Source: Montifringilla adamsi
Taxonomy: Eukaryota > Chordata > Aves > Passeriformes > Passeridae
DNA: 64,000 bases
Direction: 5' to 3'
Assembly (NCBI GenBank): GCA_017590115.1
Contig: JAGGNK010003224.1
Coordinates: 368,863-432,862 of the forward strand
The translations under genes and the position numbers were made by a program. The notes beneath the pieces are model-generated. The model searched no databases, had not been told where the DNA came from, and saw only the letters and a program-made list of their open reading frames with translations. Positions 23,901-33,139 of this stretch are shown here, piece by piece; the stretch's first letter is position 1; each line of letters begins with the position of its first letter.

Positions 23901-25893
23901 ATTGAAGCAATTACTAAACATATTGGGTAAAAAAAACCCCCAAAACCAGTATAATTACAGAACATTTAAATATTAACCTAAGTTTCTTAAAAGTCTGGAT
24001 GGAGGTGGGTAATAGTATACTTTTAACCAAGGCATTATATCTTACTCCAACAAATGCCTGTAGAGACTACTGCTTACAGACTGTCAGGAAATTACCCATG
24101 CCGGAACAGAAATAATTTCTTACAGGAGACAGCAAATATTTCAATCACTTCAGAACATATAAACATGAAGAGACTCACAGACTAGTTTTTAGATCAGATA
24201 CTAGAACTGCCTGTGTGGTACACACTCGAGCATCTGCCAGTGTTGCAGTACGATCAGGAGAGGCTACACACCTTTTTGCCACTGGGCGTGGATTTTGTTG
24301 CGATAGACGGTGTAGCAGCGGTCCAACGCACTGAGGTAGCACTGTATGGAGAGCTTGCCATCCACGACAGGATATTCAGAGACCATGTCTGGTTTATAGA
24401 AGTCATACGCATGCTGCATGTGGGTCCCACGCAACCCTGATGGACAGAAATCAACCATAGTGAAAATTAGTTTATTTAGTTGCTTTGAGTCAAATGGGAT
24501 GTGTCAGTTGGCAACATGGGAAAAGAAGCAGTTTTGGCCCCTGTTCAGCAGTTTTTCATGGCACTTCTGGCTTTTAAGATAAGGTTTCACACGGTCCTCA
24601 ATGGCCCATAAAGTAGAACATGACTGAGCTTGACAAACACATGCAATAAAGGATTGTCATATTGTCCTGGAAGTAGAATGTGGTTTTGTTCAGCTCTAGT
24701 ATTACTCTATCAACTTTACTGGAGAGTCCTCAAGGAAATAAACAAGTAGGAGCATCTCTAATTGTGCCCTGCTGCATCCTGTAACTGGACTTGGCAGAGT
24801 TAGCCCAGACCAAGAAGAGACCAAAAACAATGTCTGACATTATGGGAGCTGATCTGCCACTTCAGCAAGGCACAAAAACCAGGGAAGAGGCTCCAGAGCA
24901 GAAGCAGTAATCTGACCTGAACAGCGTATGTTCTCCCACAGGACTAACCTCTCTCAAAAATCAGCGGTGCGTTTGGGCCAACCAGCATTGCAACAGCACC
25001 AGCTCCCCCAGTGGGCCTGGCATTTCCAGAGGCATATACAGCGATGTCCCCTGCCACCACGAGGGCATAGCGTCCTGGGAAAAACACACAGGGAAAACGA
25101 TGAGAAGGAGCCACGGGTCTGACACAACTTAACATCCATCAGCAATTTTTAGACTATAGTTACTGAGAAGATGACACCAAGATTAAAGGGCTCTTCAATT
25201 TTGACTTTTCTCCCACATTTCAATTGGCAATCACCTAAATTTACAGAAGACCTTTACATTAGTAGCTATATCATGATTCACGCTGTAACTGAAGTGGCAA
25301 ATGCCCAGGCTATTTAAGAAAAAGACTTTAGAAGAGAAAAAGAGTTTACCCTCTGAATTTTATATGGTTAAACATGACCACTGTCATTGTGGGGCAGACC
25401 GATGTAAGGATGATGTAACTTTTCAAGAAAATACCCTTGACTTACCATCCCAGGAACTGGACTCAATCCAATTAATAGCATTAAAAAGAGCAGCAGTGCC
25501 TCCATAGCATGCATTGGTGGTGTCGATTCCTTCTACATCTGTATTACCAGACTCTTCAAAAAGCTGCATCAGGACAGTCTTCACGGATTTTGATTTGTCA
25601 ATTATGGTCTCCGTTCCAACTTCTAATCTCCCAATACAATCATAGGAAAGGTTGTTCCTCTCCATGAGCTTCTGAACCACAGTCAAGCAGAGGGAATTGA
25701 TATCCTCACGGTCAGAGCAGAACCCCATCCTTGCCTGGCCTAGCCCAATGGTGTACTTCCCCGCATCCACGCCATCGTACTTCTCCAGCTCTGTCTGGTC
25801 AACATACTGAGAGGGAAAATATATTTCCAGTGCCACAATTCCCACATCTTTGGGCCAACAGGATTCAGCATTCACTGGAAGAGACCCAGGCAT
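20812..25893 (-). CDS. HMGCS1: Hydroxymethylglutaryl-CoA synthase, cytoplasmic (whole gene, joined exons)
   Basis: Complete minus-strand gene of nine coding exons summing to 1569 nt (522 residues plus stop; human has 520). It condenses acetyl-CoA with acetoacetyl-CoA to HMG-CoA in the cytosol, the step before HMG-CoA reductase in the mevalonate pathway. The catalytic triad is intact at the family positions: Glu95 (E-V-G-T-E), Cys129 (T-T-N-A-C-Y-G-G) and His264 (F-M-I-F-H-S-P-Y). There is no N-terminal mitochondrial leader, which separates it from HMGCS2. The tail keeps [11 protein letters not shown] and ends I-S-N-G-E-H as in mammals. All eight coding junctions are GT/AG and in phase. The start is preceded by GCCACG. 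A GC-rich non-coding first exon lies near 27.1 kb. Confidence 0.98.
21302..21465 (-). CDS. HMGCS1: HMGCS1 coding exon 8
   Basis: 164 nt. Reads N-Y-I-P-Q and [22 protein letters not shown] (positions 443-464 region), with a variable stretch after it. Acceptor TCTTACAG, donor CATGAG followed by GTGAAC. Confidence 0.96.
21732..21857 (-). CDS. HMGCS1: HMGCS1 coding exon 7
   Basis: 126 nt. Reads [10 protein letters not shown] and [12 protein letters not shown]. Acceptor TATTGCAG, donor ATTTGG followed by GTAAGA. Confidence 0.96.
22203..22309 (-). CDS. HMGCS1: HMGCS1 coding exon 6
   Basis: 107 nt. Reads [11 protein letters not shown] and [13 protein letters not shown], ending D-A-T-P. Acceptor TTTGCAG, donor CTCCTG followed by GTGAGT. 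Confidence 0.96.
23103..23273 (-). CDS. HMGCS1: HMGCS1 coding exon 5
   Basis: 171 nt. Reads [15 protein letters not shown] and later [12 protein letters not shown]. Acceptor TTGAATAG, donor GCCCA followed by GTAAGC. Confidence 0.96.
23398..23566 (-). CDS. HMGCS1: HMGCS1 coding exon 4
   Basis: 169 nt. Reads [23 protein letters not shown] in sequence (positions 247-269), carrying catalytic His264. Acceptor CTTTCAG, donor TTTCAG followed by GTGAGA. It ends in phase 2, with the split codon giving Arg303. Confidence 0.96.
24272..24436 (-). CDS. HMGCS1: HMGCS1 coding exon 3
   Basis: 165 nt. Reads [16 protein letters not shown] onward to H-A-Q-W-Q-K. Acceptor CATCAG, donor AAAAAG followed by GTGTGT, a weaker donor than its neighbours but required by phase and homology. 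Confidence 0.96.
24949..25074 (-). CDS. HMGCS1: HMGCS1 coding exon 2
   Basis: 126 nt, codons 150-191. Reads [14 protein letters not shown] onward to the N-A-P-L-I-F-E-R stretch. Acceptor TTCCCAG, donor GAGAGAG followed by GTTAGT, entered and left in phase 1. Confidence 0.96.
25446..25893 (-). CDS. HMGCS1: HMGCS1 coding exon 1 (start codon exon)
   Basis: Residues 1-149 plus one base. Contains M-P-G-S-L-P-V-N-A, the acetoacetyl-CoA-binding front of the thiolase fold, Glu95 and the nucleophile Cys129. The exon starts at 25903 with ten untranslated bases after acceptor CTTAAAG; the donor is GGATG followed by GTAAGT. Confidence 0.97.
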
Positions 25894-27065
25894 CGTGGCA
25901 GATCTTTAAGAAAAAAAAAATAAAACCACAAAACCATGTTATTTACTCACATATATTTACTGAAGCCTACTTTTAGATCCTGTAATTGTAAGGAAAAAGT
26001 TGTGTTGCATGTACTGTATAACGTCATTTGCAAAAGGCAAGCCTTCTCCTCTGGTGAAGCTTTGGTATGAGCATACTGTAAACATCATTAGTTTTATATG
26101 ATTTTTTTTATTAAGTGAAAATACAGATTTCAGCCCTGCAGATAAACAGATGTAGGTTAAACCCAAGCTATCTTTCTGAAACAAAACACACAGCAAGTGT
26201 TAAGTGTTTGAGAAATTAATGCTATCTTACTTCTGCTTATATACAAAGTCTCAATTTTGCACATAACCCAGCTAGAAACATTGGATATTTTTATTAGAGT
26301 TGCCAGTTGAAAACCTTACTAGGAAATCACCATCTTAAGACAGGCTAGGACTCTTCAAAATAATTTTCATTTTTAAACAAAGCGACATAGATCACTTGCA
26401 ACAAGGCAGAATTATTTCTGTGTGGGTTGGGGATTTTTTGGTTTTGTTTTCAGGGGGGCTGTCGGCGTTCTTTTTGGTTTTTTTATTTGTTGCATATTCT
26501 ATTCTGGCATCCACAACAGTGGAACTCCTAATACCATGCCTGGAGGAGCATTTCATGGGCTGAGATGAAGTGTTCTACCTGACAGGCCGAGTTTCCTTAT
26601 TCTAACCCCACAACTTTCCTGTCACCACACTTGGGGATTCACTACTCCCAAGGACACCCTACACGCCCCTCCCTCAGTTACACAGCCCGGCACCATCCTC
26701 CTCAGCTTACATCCTGACAGGGCACTCGTCCCTTCCATGCCCAGATCCAAGCTTCCAGAGGGCGGGACCAGCTGCATAAAGGAACAAATAACGGCTCCAC
26801 AGCGCACTGCGCGGTTTTAAGCAAAAGAACCAATTTCGCCTTGCTTGTGTCCCCTGCTGCCGCCGCCCCCGCTTCAAGGTTATCCATAACCCACCCGGGA
26901 GCCGGCCGGGAGCCGTGGGAACGTGCGAACCGGGGGTCACAGAGCGCCCCGGGCGCAGGCCGAGCCCAGCGCCCCTTGGCCCCGCGCAGCCCGGCCGCCG
27001 TCCCGCCGCGCCCCGGCCGCCGTCCCGCCGCGCCCCCTGCGCCCCTCACGCCGCCCGCCTCTTAC

Positions 27066-27150
27066 ACGCTGCGGAATCCCATGGCAGCCTCCTGCGCTGC
27101 GCATGCGCGCCGCGGGCAGTGCGCTTGCGCAGCAGGCGCCAGGCCCGCCC
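27066..27150 (-). promoter_or_regulatory. HMGCS1: HMGCS1 promoter and probable non-coding first exon
   Basis: GC/CpG-rich island about 26.84-27.25 kb, upstream of the start-codon exon on the minus strand. A minus-strand donor (GCAGCGT followed by GTAAGAG, GT at 27064-27065) would close a 5'UTR exon and splice to the acceptor at 25904-25905. Two NRF1-type words lie here: TGCGCATGCGCG at 27098-27109 (perfect) and TGCGCTTGCGCA at 27120-27131 (one mismatch). I could not find a convincing sterol response element in the island. The upstream limit of the exon is a guess. Confidence 0.6.
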
Positions 27151-27934
27151 AGCGCGGGGCGAGGGCAGGGCCGGGGCAGCGCTTGGCTCCGCGGCTGGCA
27201 CGGCGGGAACTCCCACAGAAAATAAAGCTGAGTTCGCCCGCACTCGAACCCCCGGTGTGGGGAGGCTTCCTGTGTGGTCTTGGCTGTGTTTGTTTGTTTG
27301 TTATTTTGGACAAGCCCTCGGCACCTCGCTTCTATTTCCAAAGTGGAGCGTGCCGTGTCGCCTTATCTTGCTTTAAACTAGACAGATAAAAAAACCTCCA
27401 AACAACCCACAAACTGAGCAAATCCATAATAATTCCTGCCTCCTGGAAGCTGTCGGGCAGGATTTTGTATTTGTTACGGCAGAGCAGCAGGCTGATGCTG
27501 TTCGCGGAGCGCCCGTCGCTGAAGGCACAGGCAGGGCAGGGTCCGAGAGCCCCAGGAGCTGCGGGGAGCGAGGGAGGCCCTGCCCTGCACCGTGAACCCA
27601 CACACACGCCTTGGGGACACACAGCACCGCTGGGCTCCAAAACCTGGCTCCAAGAGCTGTGTGCTATCCCAAATCGGCACAGGAACTGCAGGAAGACGCT
27701 TTCTGGCTCCCATATGAGTGTAGACACACTGCCCACAGAGAGATCCCAAGGTCCCAGCTAGGATAAGGGCTTTGGGTCCAGCTCCCTTTCTGGCACAAAA
27801 CACCTCATTTTATCAAAGAGGAAATTCCAGCTCATCAATGTCTGGCAGCCACACCAAGGGTGTACCCAGAGTACAGCTCACTGCTGCTACAAGGGCCAGA
27901 AATTTGGAGGCTCCAGAGAATCTCAAAAGGCCTA

Positions 27935-28320
27935 ACTTTATTCAAGATTCATACAGAAATCATGGAACAACTTTTATTGGAAGGCACCTTAGAGATCATC
28001 TCATTCCAACCTGCCTGCCATGGGCAGGCACACCTTCCACTAGACCAGGTTGCTCAATGTATCCAGCCTGGCTTTAAACTCTTGCAGGGATGCGGCATTC
28101 AGAGCTCCTCTGCGCAACCTGTGCCAGTGCCTCACTACCTTCACCCTAAAGAATTTCCTCCACATATCGCATTTAAACGTACTCTCAGTTTGAAACCATT
28201 CCCCCTTGTCCAGTCACTACACGTTCTCGCAAGAAGCCACTCTCCCTCTAATGTTTAATAAGCTCATTTTAAGCACCTTGAAAGGGTGCAGTGAGGTCTC
28301 CCTGAAGCCTGCATGGAGCA
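27935..28320 (-). mobile_element. CR1 retroposon, 3' end
   Basis: Reverse-complement CR1 3' end: 'ttggaaggcacctta', 'agatcatctcattccaacct', 'gccatgggcaggcacacct', 'ctagaccaggttgctcaa', 'cctgtgccagtgcctcacta' and 'cattcccccttgtcc' follow one another in the standard order. 5'-truncated and non-coding. Confidence 0.92.
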
Positions 28321-29100
28321 TGTAACGGACTTGATAAATAATGAGCGTAGGAGAACAGCAGCTTTTAACCAGGCAGTCAGTATGCCAAAAGGTATTACAT
28401 TCTTGATGAGAGCTGATGAAAACCAGTGTTTTCTGTGCTTGCTCCCTCCAGAACTTTCAGATACCAAAACTGGCATTCAGGTGATATTACTTCCTGCAGT
28501 TCTCTCACAGAAAACTTTGTGTAGAACACAACTAAAGGGAGGGTGTTTCTTTTGTGTTGCCAGGCTCACCAAATACCAAGCTCCCCAGTCACACCCAGCA
28601 GGGTGGCAGTCTGGGCTGCCAGGTGCTGCTGCCACGAGAAGTACTGCTTTGTAAGCATACTCTGACCACTGAAGGAAATGGGACATACGACATCTTGAGT
28701 CAGTCAGTCATTACAGAAAAAAAAAAATTGTTTACTCAGTGTAAAACAGACAGTCTTTTGTCTTCCTGGTCAAACAGCAAACAACATCCTTTCATTGAGT
28801 TTTTACTGAAAATGAAAACTTTCTCAGAAGTATCATTTGTTTTAAAATGACAAGAACCCTAAATGCTTTGATTTATGGAAATGAGAAACATGCTTTGTTT
28901 TGTGTCTCCTTATGATTCTGCTGGGAATGAACAAGAAGCGTAAGACAAGCCACTTCTTTCTACTTGTGCTACCAGAAACATGTTCACTTGTAACAACTGG
29001 TGGCATTATTGTCTTTCTTAGGAATTTGAGCATATTATGTCAATAATTTGACTCTTATTTCCTGTCTGAGTTTTTAATTCTAACGGAACACTTTACTCAA
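28321..29100. other. Unique spacer, nothing recognised
   Basis: AT-moderate sequence between a CR1 copy and a CpG island. No exon with supporting splice sites was seen. Confidence 0.5.
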
Positions 29101-29222
29101 AGGTAGGAATTAAGTCCCGGCCTTGCTTGCTACAAGCGATGCCTCTGGCTGCAGCCCCGGCTGCGACATCACCGACTGGTCCCGCGCGGGCCCGAGGTGA
29201 CACCCGCGCGCACGGCCCCGTG

Positions 29223-29242
29223 CCGCCACCAGAGGGCGCGGC
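29223..29242 (+). promoter_or_regulatory. CTCF-like binding site
   Basis: GCCACCAGAGGGCGCG agrees with the CTCF core (CCACCAGGGGGCGC) at all but one position. It sits at the left edge of the orphan CpG island, between HMGCS1 and CCL28. Confidence 0.5.
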
Positions 29243-30205
29243 GCCGGCCGGAGCGCGGCCACATGCCCGGGGACGCTCAGCTGAGGGGCCGGGCCGGGAG
29301 CGGCATCGCCGCGGGATGCTCGCTCCCCGCCGAGTGCCGGGATACAGACATACCGCGCAGCGCCGAGCGGACGGAGCCTTGGACGGAGCCGTGCGGCCCC
29401 ACCCGCGCGGATGGCGGAACATCCGAGCACGGGGCTCCCTCACAACACGCAGGGTGTGGGCGCCGGGATGCCCACACCCTGCGGCAAACGCCGTCAGGAG
29501 AGAAGGCGGCGGCATCCCCTGGGACAGCACCCGGCTGCCTTTGCTCGGGCGACGGGTGGTGGCATGGGCAGGGAGACACGCGCGGTCCGCCTTTCCCGGC
29601 TTGGGAGGGTGACGCTGTCGCGACATTGAGAGGAAACTAAGGGACACACCGAAGCTTCTCGGTTGCCTCCGCGACGGGGGTAGAACCCGGCGGAGCCCCG
29701 CAGCAGCCGCTCACCCCGGCTTACACAGCCGGGCGCCTCCCCCGAGGGCAGGACGGGAGGCAGCGGCCGGGACCCCCATTCCGGGATGCAGTTCCTTCGG
29801 GACGCACCTGGGTGCCCGGGCAGTGAGCGTCGCCCTTTGCGCCGCCCTACGGGCCGTGATGCTCCGGACACCGGCTGGCGCGGGATACGAGGTGACACCT
29901 AAGTTAGGACACCCTGACACACCTTTTTGGGGTGTTTTTTCATCCTTTTTTTTTTTTCCTCTTTTTTTAAAAATTTTTAATTTTATTTTTATTCTCCCCC
30001 CGCCCGCCCCGTGCGGCGCTACGGGTGTTCCTCCGAAGGCGCTCGCATCCACTGGAAGCCGCTCCCAGCTATCCCGACCCTGCGTGCTGCTCCCGCTCCC
30101 AGCCCCGCCGCCCCTCGCGTGTTTCCCCCACGCGGCTCCACAGCCCTTCGCCCCCGGCCCGAGTGCCTCCGCGGCCCGAGCCGCGCTCACCCGTCGGAGG
30201 TGATG

Positions 30206-30259
30206 GCTCCCGGTGTCGTTCCCGATGTAGCTCCCGTTGTCGCTCCCGGTGTCGCTCCG
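30206..30259. repeat. 12-bp tandem repeat, about 4.5 copies
   Basis: Units GCTCCCGGTGTC, GTTCCCGATGTA, GCTCCCGTTGTC, GCTCCCGGTGTC, then GCTCCG. On the minus strand this lies just upstream of the donor at 30190, so it would be inside any first exon starting near 30.3 kb. Confidence 0.85.
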
Positions 30260-30473
30260 CACGGACTCAAGACAGCACCGGCCTCCGGCGGGCGTGCGGC
30301 CCCTTTAAGCAGCCGCACCGCCCGCCGCCCGGCGCGCGGCCTGAGCGGCAGCGCCGTTCGCCAATCACAGCAGCGGCCGCCCCGGGTCCCGCCCCCCACC
30401 CGGCGCGCGGCGGGCGGAGCGGGCGGGGGGAATGGCGTGAGAAAGTGACGCGGCGTGGGCAGAGGGTGGTGCA

Positions 30474-30540
30474 CCAATGGGAACGCGGCAGAGGCGGCGG
30501 ACGCCCAATGGGAGCCGTGCGCCGTGCGGGGACAGCCAAT
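30474..30540 (+). promoter_or_regulatory. Three CCAAT boxes at exact 31-bp spacing
   Basis: CCAATGGGA-type boxes start at 30474, 30505 and 30536, each 31 bp apart and in the same orientation. A fourth, CCAATCA, is at 30361. NF-Y arrays with about three helical turns between boxes are typical of strong, often cell-cycle-regulated, promoters. Confidence 0.65.
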
Positions 30541-30598
30541 GGGAGCGCGCGGCCGACCGCGGGTGAGGGTAGGAAGGGCTCGGGCCGGGCGCGAGGCG

Positions 30599-30611
30599 GT
30601 TGCCTGGCAAC
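30599..30611. promoter_or_regulatory. X-box (RFX site)
   Basis: GTTGCCTGGCAAC is a perfect palindrome around a single central base and fits the RFX X-box consensus (GTNRCC, short spacer, RGYAAC). X-boxes are common in promoters of ciliary genes and of some non-ciliary genes. Confidence 0.6.
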
Positions 30612-30645
30612 GGGAGTGTCCGCGTGTCCCGGTCCCAGCCGCCCG

Positions 30646-30806
30646 GAACATCCCGGCCCATCCTGACCCCGGCCCATCCCGACCCCGGCCCATCCCGGCC
30701 CCGGCCCATCCTGACCCCGGCGCATCCTGACCCCGGCGCATCCTGACTCCAGCCTATCCTGACCCCGGCCTATCATGACCCCGGCCCATCATGACCCCGG
30801 CCCCGG
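30646..30806. repeat. 15-bp GC minisatellite
   Basis: About ten imperfect copies of a unit near CCCGGCCCATCCTGA, with C/T and G/A variants (cat/tat, ccc/gcg), directly adjoin the right side of the CpG island. The open frames across it are an effect of the 15-bp (multiple of three) period. Confidence 0.92.
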
Positions 30807-30829
30807 CTTGTCCCGGCTCCCGCCCATCC

Positions 30830-31770
30830 AGCCCGTCAAGTGTCCCGGCCCCGGCGTGCCCCGGCACCGGGGCTCGTACGGGCTCTGCCAGCAGAATTGC
30901 TTCACGGAGGATGTGGTGGATGTCCTGTCCTGCTCTGCCCTGCCCTGGATCTTCCCGTAACATTTTCGTTCGAACTCGTTAAATCCTCCATGTGCCAAGC
31001 CGCACATCACGGGGTTACTGCTGTCTGACAAATTGGCATTGTGTGGGTTCCTCCTGCCAGCCTCGCTTGCCTTTAGGCCGTGTGATGATTTATTGCCGCC
31101 TAATCCATTGCTGCACACCCCCGGAGAACTGGGAGAACAAACCTCTGGGTAGATGGGAAGCTGCTTGACAAAAGTCAAACACAAATTTTGTACCCTGGGT
31201 AATTGGGTTGTCAACCACTGCTGAAGTCAAGGAAACGCAATCCCTTAGCAGCTGTCAGGTTCTGTGAGATCTGACTACTGAAGCCAGCAGAAGACACCAG
31301 CTTGCTCACCTCACTCCACTCCAAGGAGTTAAACCACCATCTTAGGGGCAGGCAAAAACACTGCTGAGGAAATGGAAAAGCGTTAACTCCTGTCCTGTGT
31401 GTTCAATCTGTTTTAAACTTGCAACTGTTTGTTGTGCCATTGTCATGGAAAATCATCACAGATTTGTCATGTAACTATCTGTAGTGTGAGTGCTGAGAAA
31501 TACTACTGAGAAATCAAGAAAAGTTTTGCTTGCACGTGCTACCCTGCAGTCTCCTGATAAGCTTGTGCCAGTCACTGTTACCAGCCAGTTCCATTGGTAA
31601 TTCTGAAAAAACATGTTGACAAAATGCAAATTCAGTAGGTGATGGTGTAGTTACATCATGTAGACATAGTTACCTCCTTTGCCTAGAGACAAAAGGGACT
31701 TGTCAGGAAAGTTAATCTGCTGTTCTGGGACTCCAAAACTTCAATTCCTTCTTCTCTTCCACTCCTACCA
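30830..31770. other. Spacer, nothing recognised
   Basis: Composition falls from GC-rich to AT-rich away from the island. No exon or repeat family was recognised. Confidence 0.45.
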
Positions 31771-32065
31771 CAGGAAAAAAACAAAACCAAAACACAACAA
31801 AAAAACAAAAAAAAAACCCAATCAAAGAAAAAACCAAACAAAAACCAACCAAACAAAAAAAAAACCAAACAAAAAAACCCCCAACCAACCAAACAACAAA
31901 AACAAACACCCAACAAACAAACAAAGTATACCAAAAAAACCCCACCAAAACAAAACCAAAACCAAACAGAACAAAAACAAAACAAAACAAAAAAACACTA
32001 CAGGTCAACCAACCAACCAAAAAAAAAAAAAAAAAACCACCAAAACAAAACAAAAAAAAACTCAA
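31770..32065. repeat. A/C-only low-complexity tract
   Basis: About 295 bases of the plus strand made almost solely of A and C, in irregular CAAA, CCAA and ACAAAC words, with only a few G and T. Open frames crossing it are artefacts of the missing stop-codon bases. Confidence 0.9.
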
Positions 32066-32189
32066 AATGACACAATACTAAAAAACCAGAACCAGAGCTG
32101 TGTCCTTGTTCTAGACATCAAAACAGGCTCCTAATTCCAGTCTTCAATATGCACTTGGTGACAAAATGTTTCCTGCCGTAGGGATGCCT

Positions 32190-32740
32190 GGATTGCCCTG
32201 GCTTTATGGAAGAGGTGCTGGGGAGCAGATGGACCACTCCACTTCCCTGCTGCCTGGGGACTCAGCTGCCTGTGCACCAGGCCAGCACTGGTTCCCATGT
32301 CTCAGGTAGCCTGGGCTGGGGCTGCCCTGGAGAAAGCAGTGCGATGGAGCTGTGAGGAGCCTCCTTGGCCACCTCCTGCCTTTCAGCTGGGAGCTGCATT
32401 CAAACTCGAGCCATTGCCAGAGGGGCACCATGACTGTGCCCATGCATGGTACAGCCTGCCTGATCCTGACCCAGTGACTTGACTCCCCAGCTTCACCTCT
32501 GACCTACTCATCTCTACAGACTTGTCTGAAAACCTGGACTCTTGTTCGACCCTGTTTTGCCATCACGGGCTGTACCTGTTTGTTTGGGCACTGTGAGAGT
32601 GTGCCCTTGGTGAGGTCGCTGGCCTGCCTGCTGCCTTGTCACGGCTCTGGCTGCACCTGCTCTTGCTGCTCCTGGCAATGCAAACCTGCTCACCTGGGAG
32701 CCTGCACTCAGGTGGGGGGCTTCCTTCTGATAAATGTCTT
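32190..32740. repeat. Possible interspersed repeat, unclassified
   Basis: A GC-richer block in an AT-rich neighbourhood, beginning right after the A/C tract, with many 'ctgcctg' and 'gctgctcc' words. It resembles dispersed bird LTR-like sequence in texture, but I cannot name a family and there is no coding content. Confidence 0.2.
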
Positions 32741-33103
32741 ACTTGCTTTCAAAATGGTTATGTCAGAATTGGGTGCTGCAATTTTTTTTGGTCCATGTAT
32801 AGTCAACACTAAATGCAGATCTTAAAAATACAGATCTTCTACAGATGTCATGAAGAAACCCTGCCAAAATTAAGATTAGCCTGGGGGAGTGATCCATGTT
32901 ATTGCTTTCTTTCCCATAGTCTATGTATCTCTCTATTTAGAGATTTACCTGGCTTTTACGCTGCTAAAAGCATTGGTTTTGTCTCCTCAGGATGTTTATA
33001 GATCCACATGCTAATTTAAATTTATATCAAGTCCAGATGTCCTCCTCTTGCAGACTGGTTTGATTACTAACCCTTTATAGCCTAAGATCTATAACCTACT
33101 TTT

Positions 33104-33139
33104 TCTTATTAATCAGTGCAATCTTATTAATCAGTGCAA
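33104..33139. repeat. 18-bp direct duplication
   Basis: TCTTATTAATCAGTGCAA occurs twice head-to-tail without a mismatch, which implies a recent local duplication. Confidence 0.85.

Larger units (their letters stand above)
29100..30640. promoter_or_regulatory. Orphan CpG island with CTCF, NF-Y and RFX motifs
   Basis: A 1.5 kb GC- and CpG-rich island, 2-3.5 kb upstream of the HMGCS1 promoter, interrupted by a T-rich stretch at 29935-29995. It carries a CTCF-like site at 29223-29242, CCAAT boxes at 30361, 30474, 30505 and 30536, a TGACG half-site at 30446 and a palindromic X-box at 30599-30611. No coding gene begins here on either strand that I can recognise. A minus-strand donor (GACGG followed by GTGAGC, GT at 30189-30190) allows an alternative HMGCS1 first exon or a separate non-coding transcript. 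Confidence 0.6.

Noticed and set aside
26622..27736. Several open frames across the HMGCS1 promoter island
   Set aside because: GC-driven frames in a CpG island; none has a known domain and they conflict with the HMGCS1 5'UTR model.
29093..30776. Many long overlapping open frames on both strands
   Set aside because: They follow from high GC and, beyond 30.64 kb, from a 15-bp period that is a multiple of three. Composition is Pro/Arg/Ala/Gly noise with no domain, and frames overlap in all phases.
31679..32134. 151-codon Lys/Asn/Gln/Thr/Pro-rich open frame
   Set aside because: Produced by an A/C-only tract that cannot contain stop codons over much of its length.
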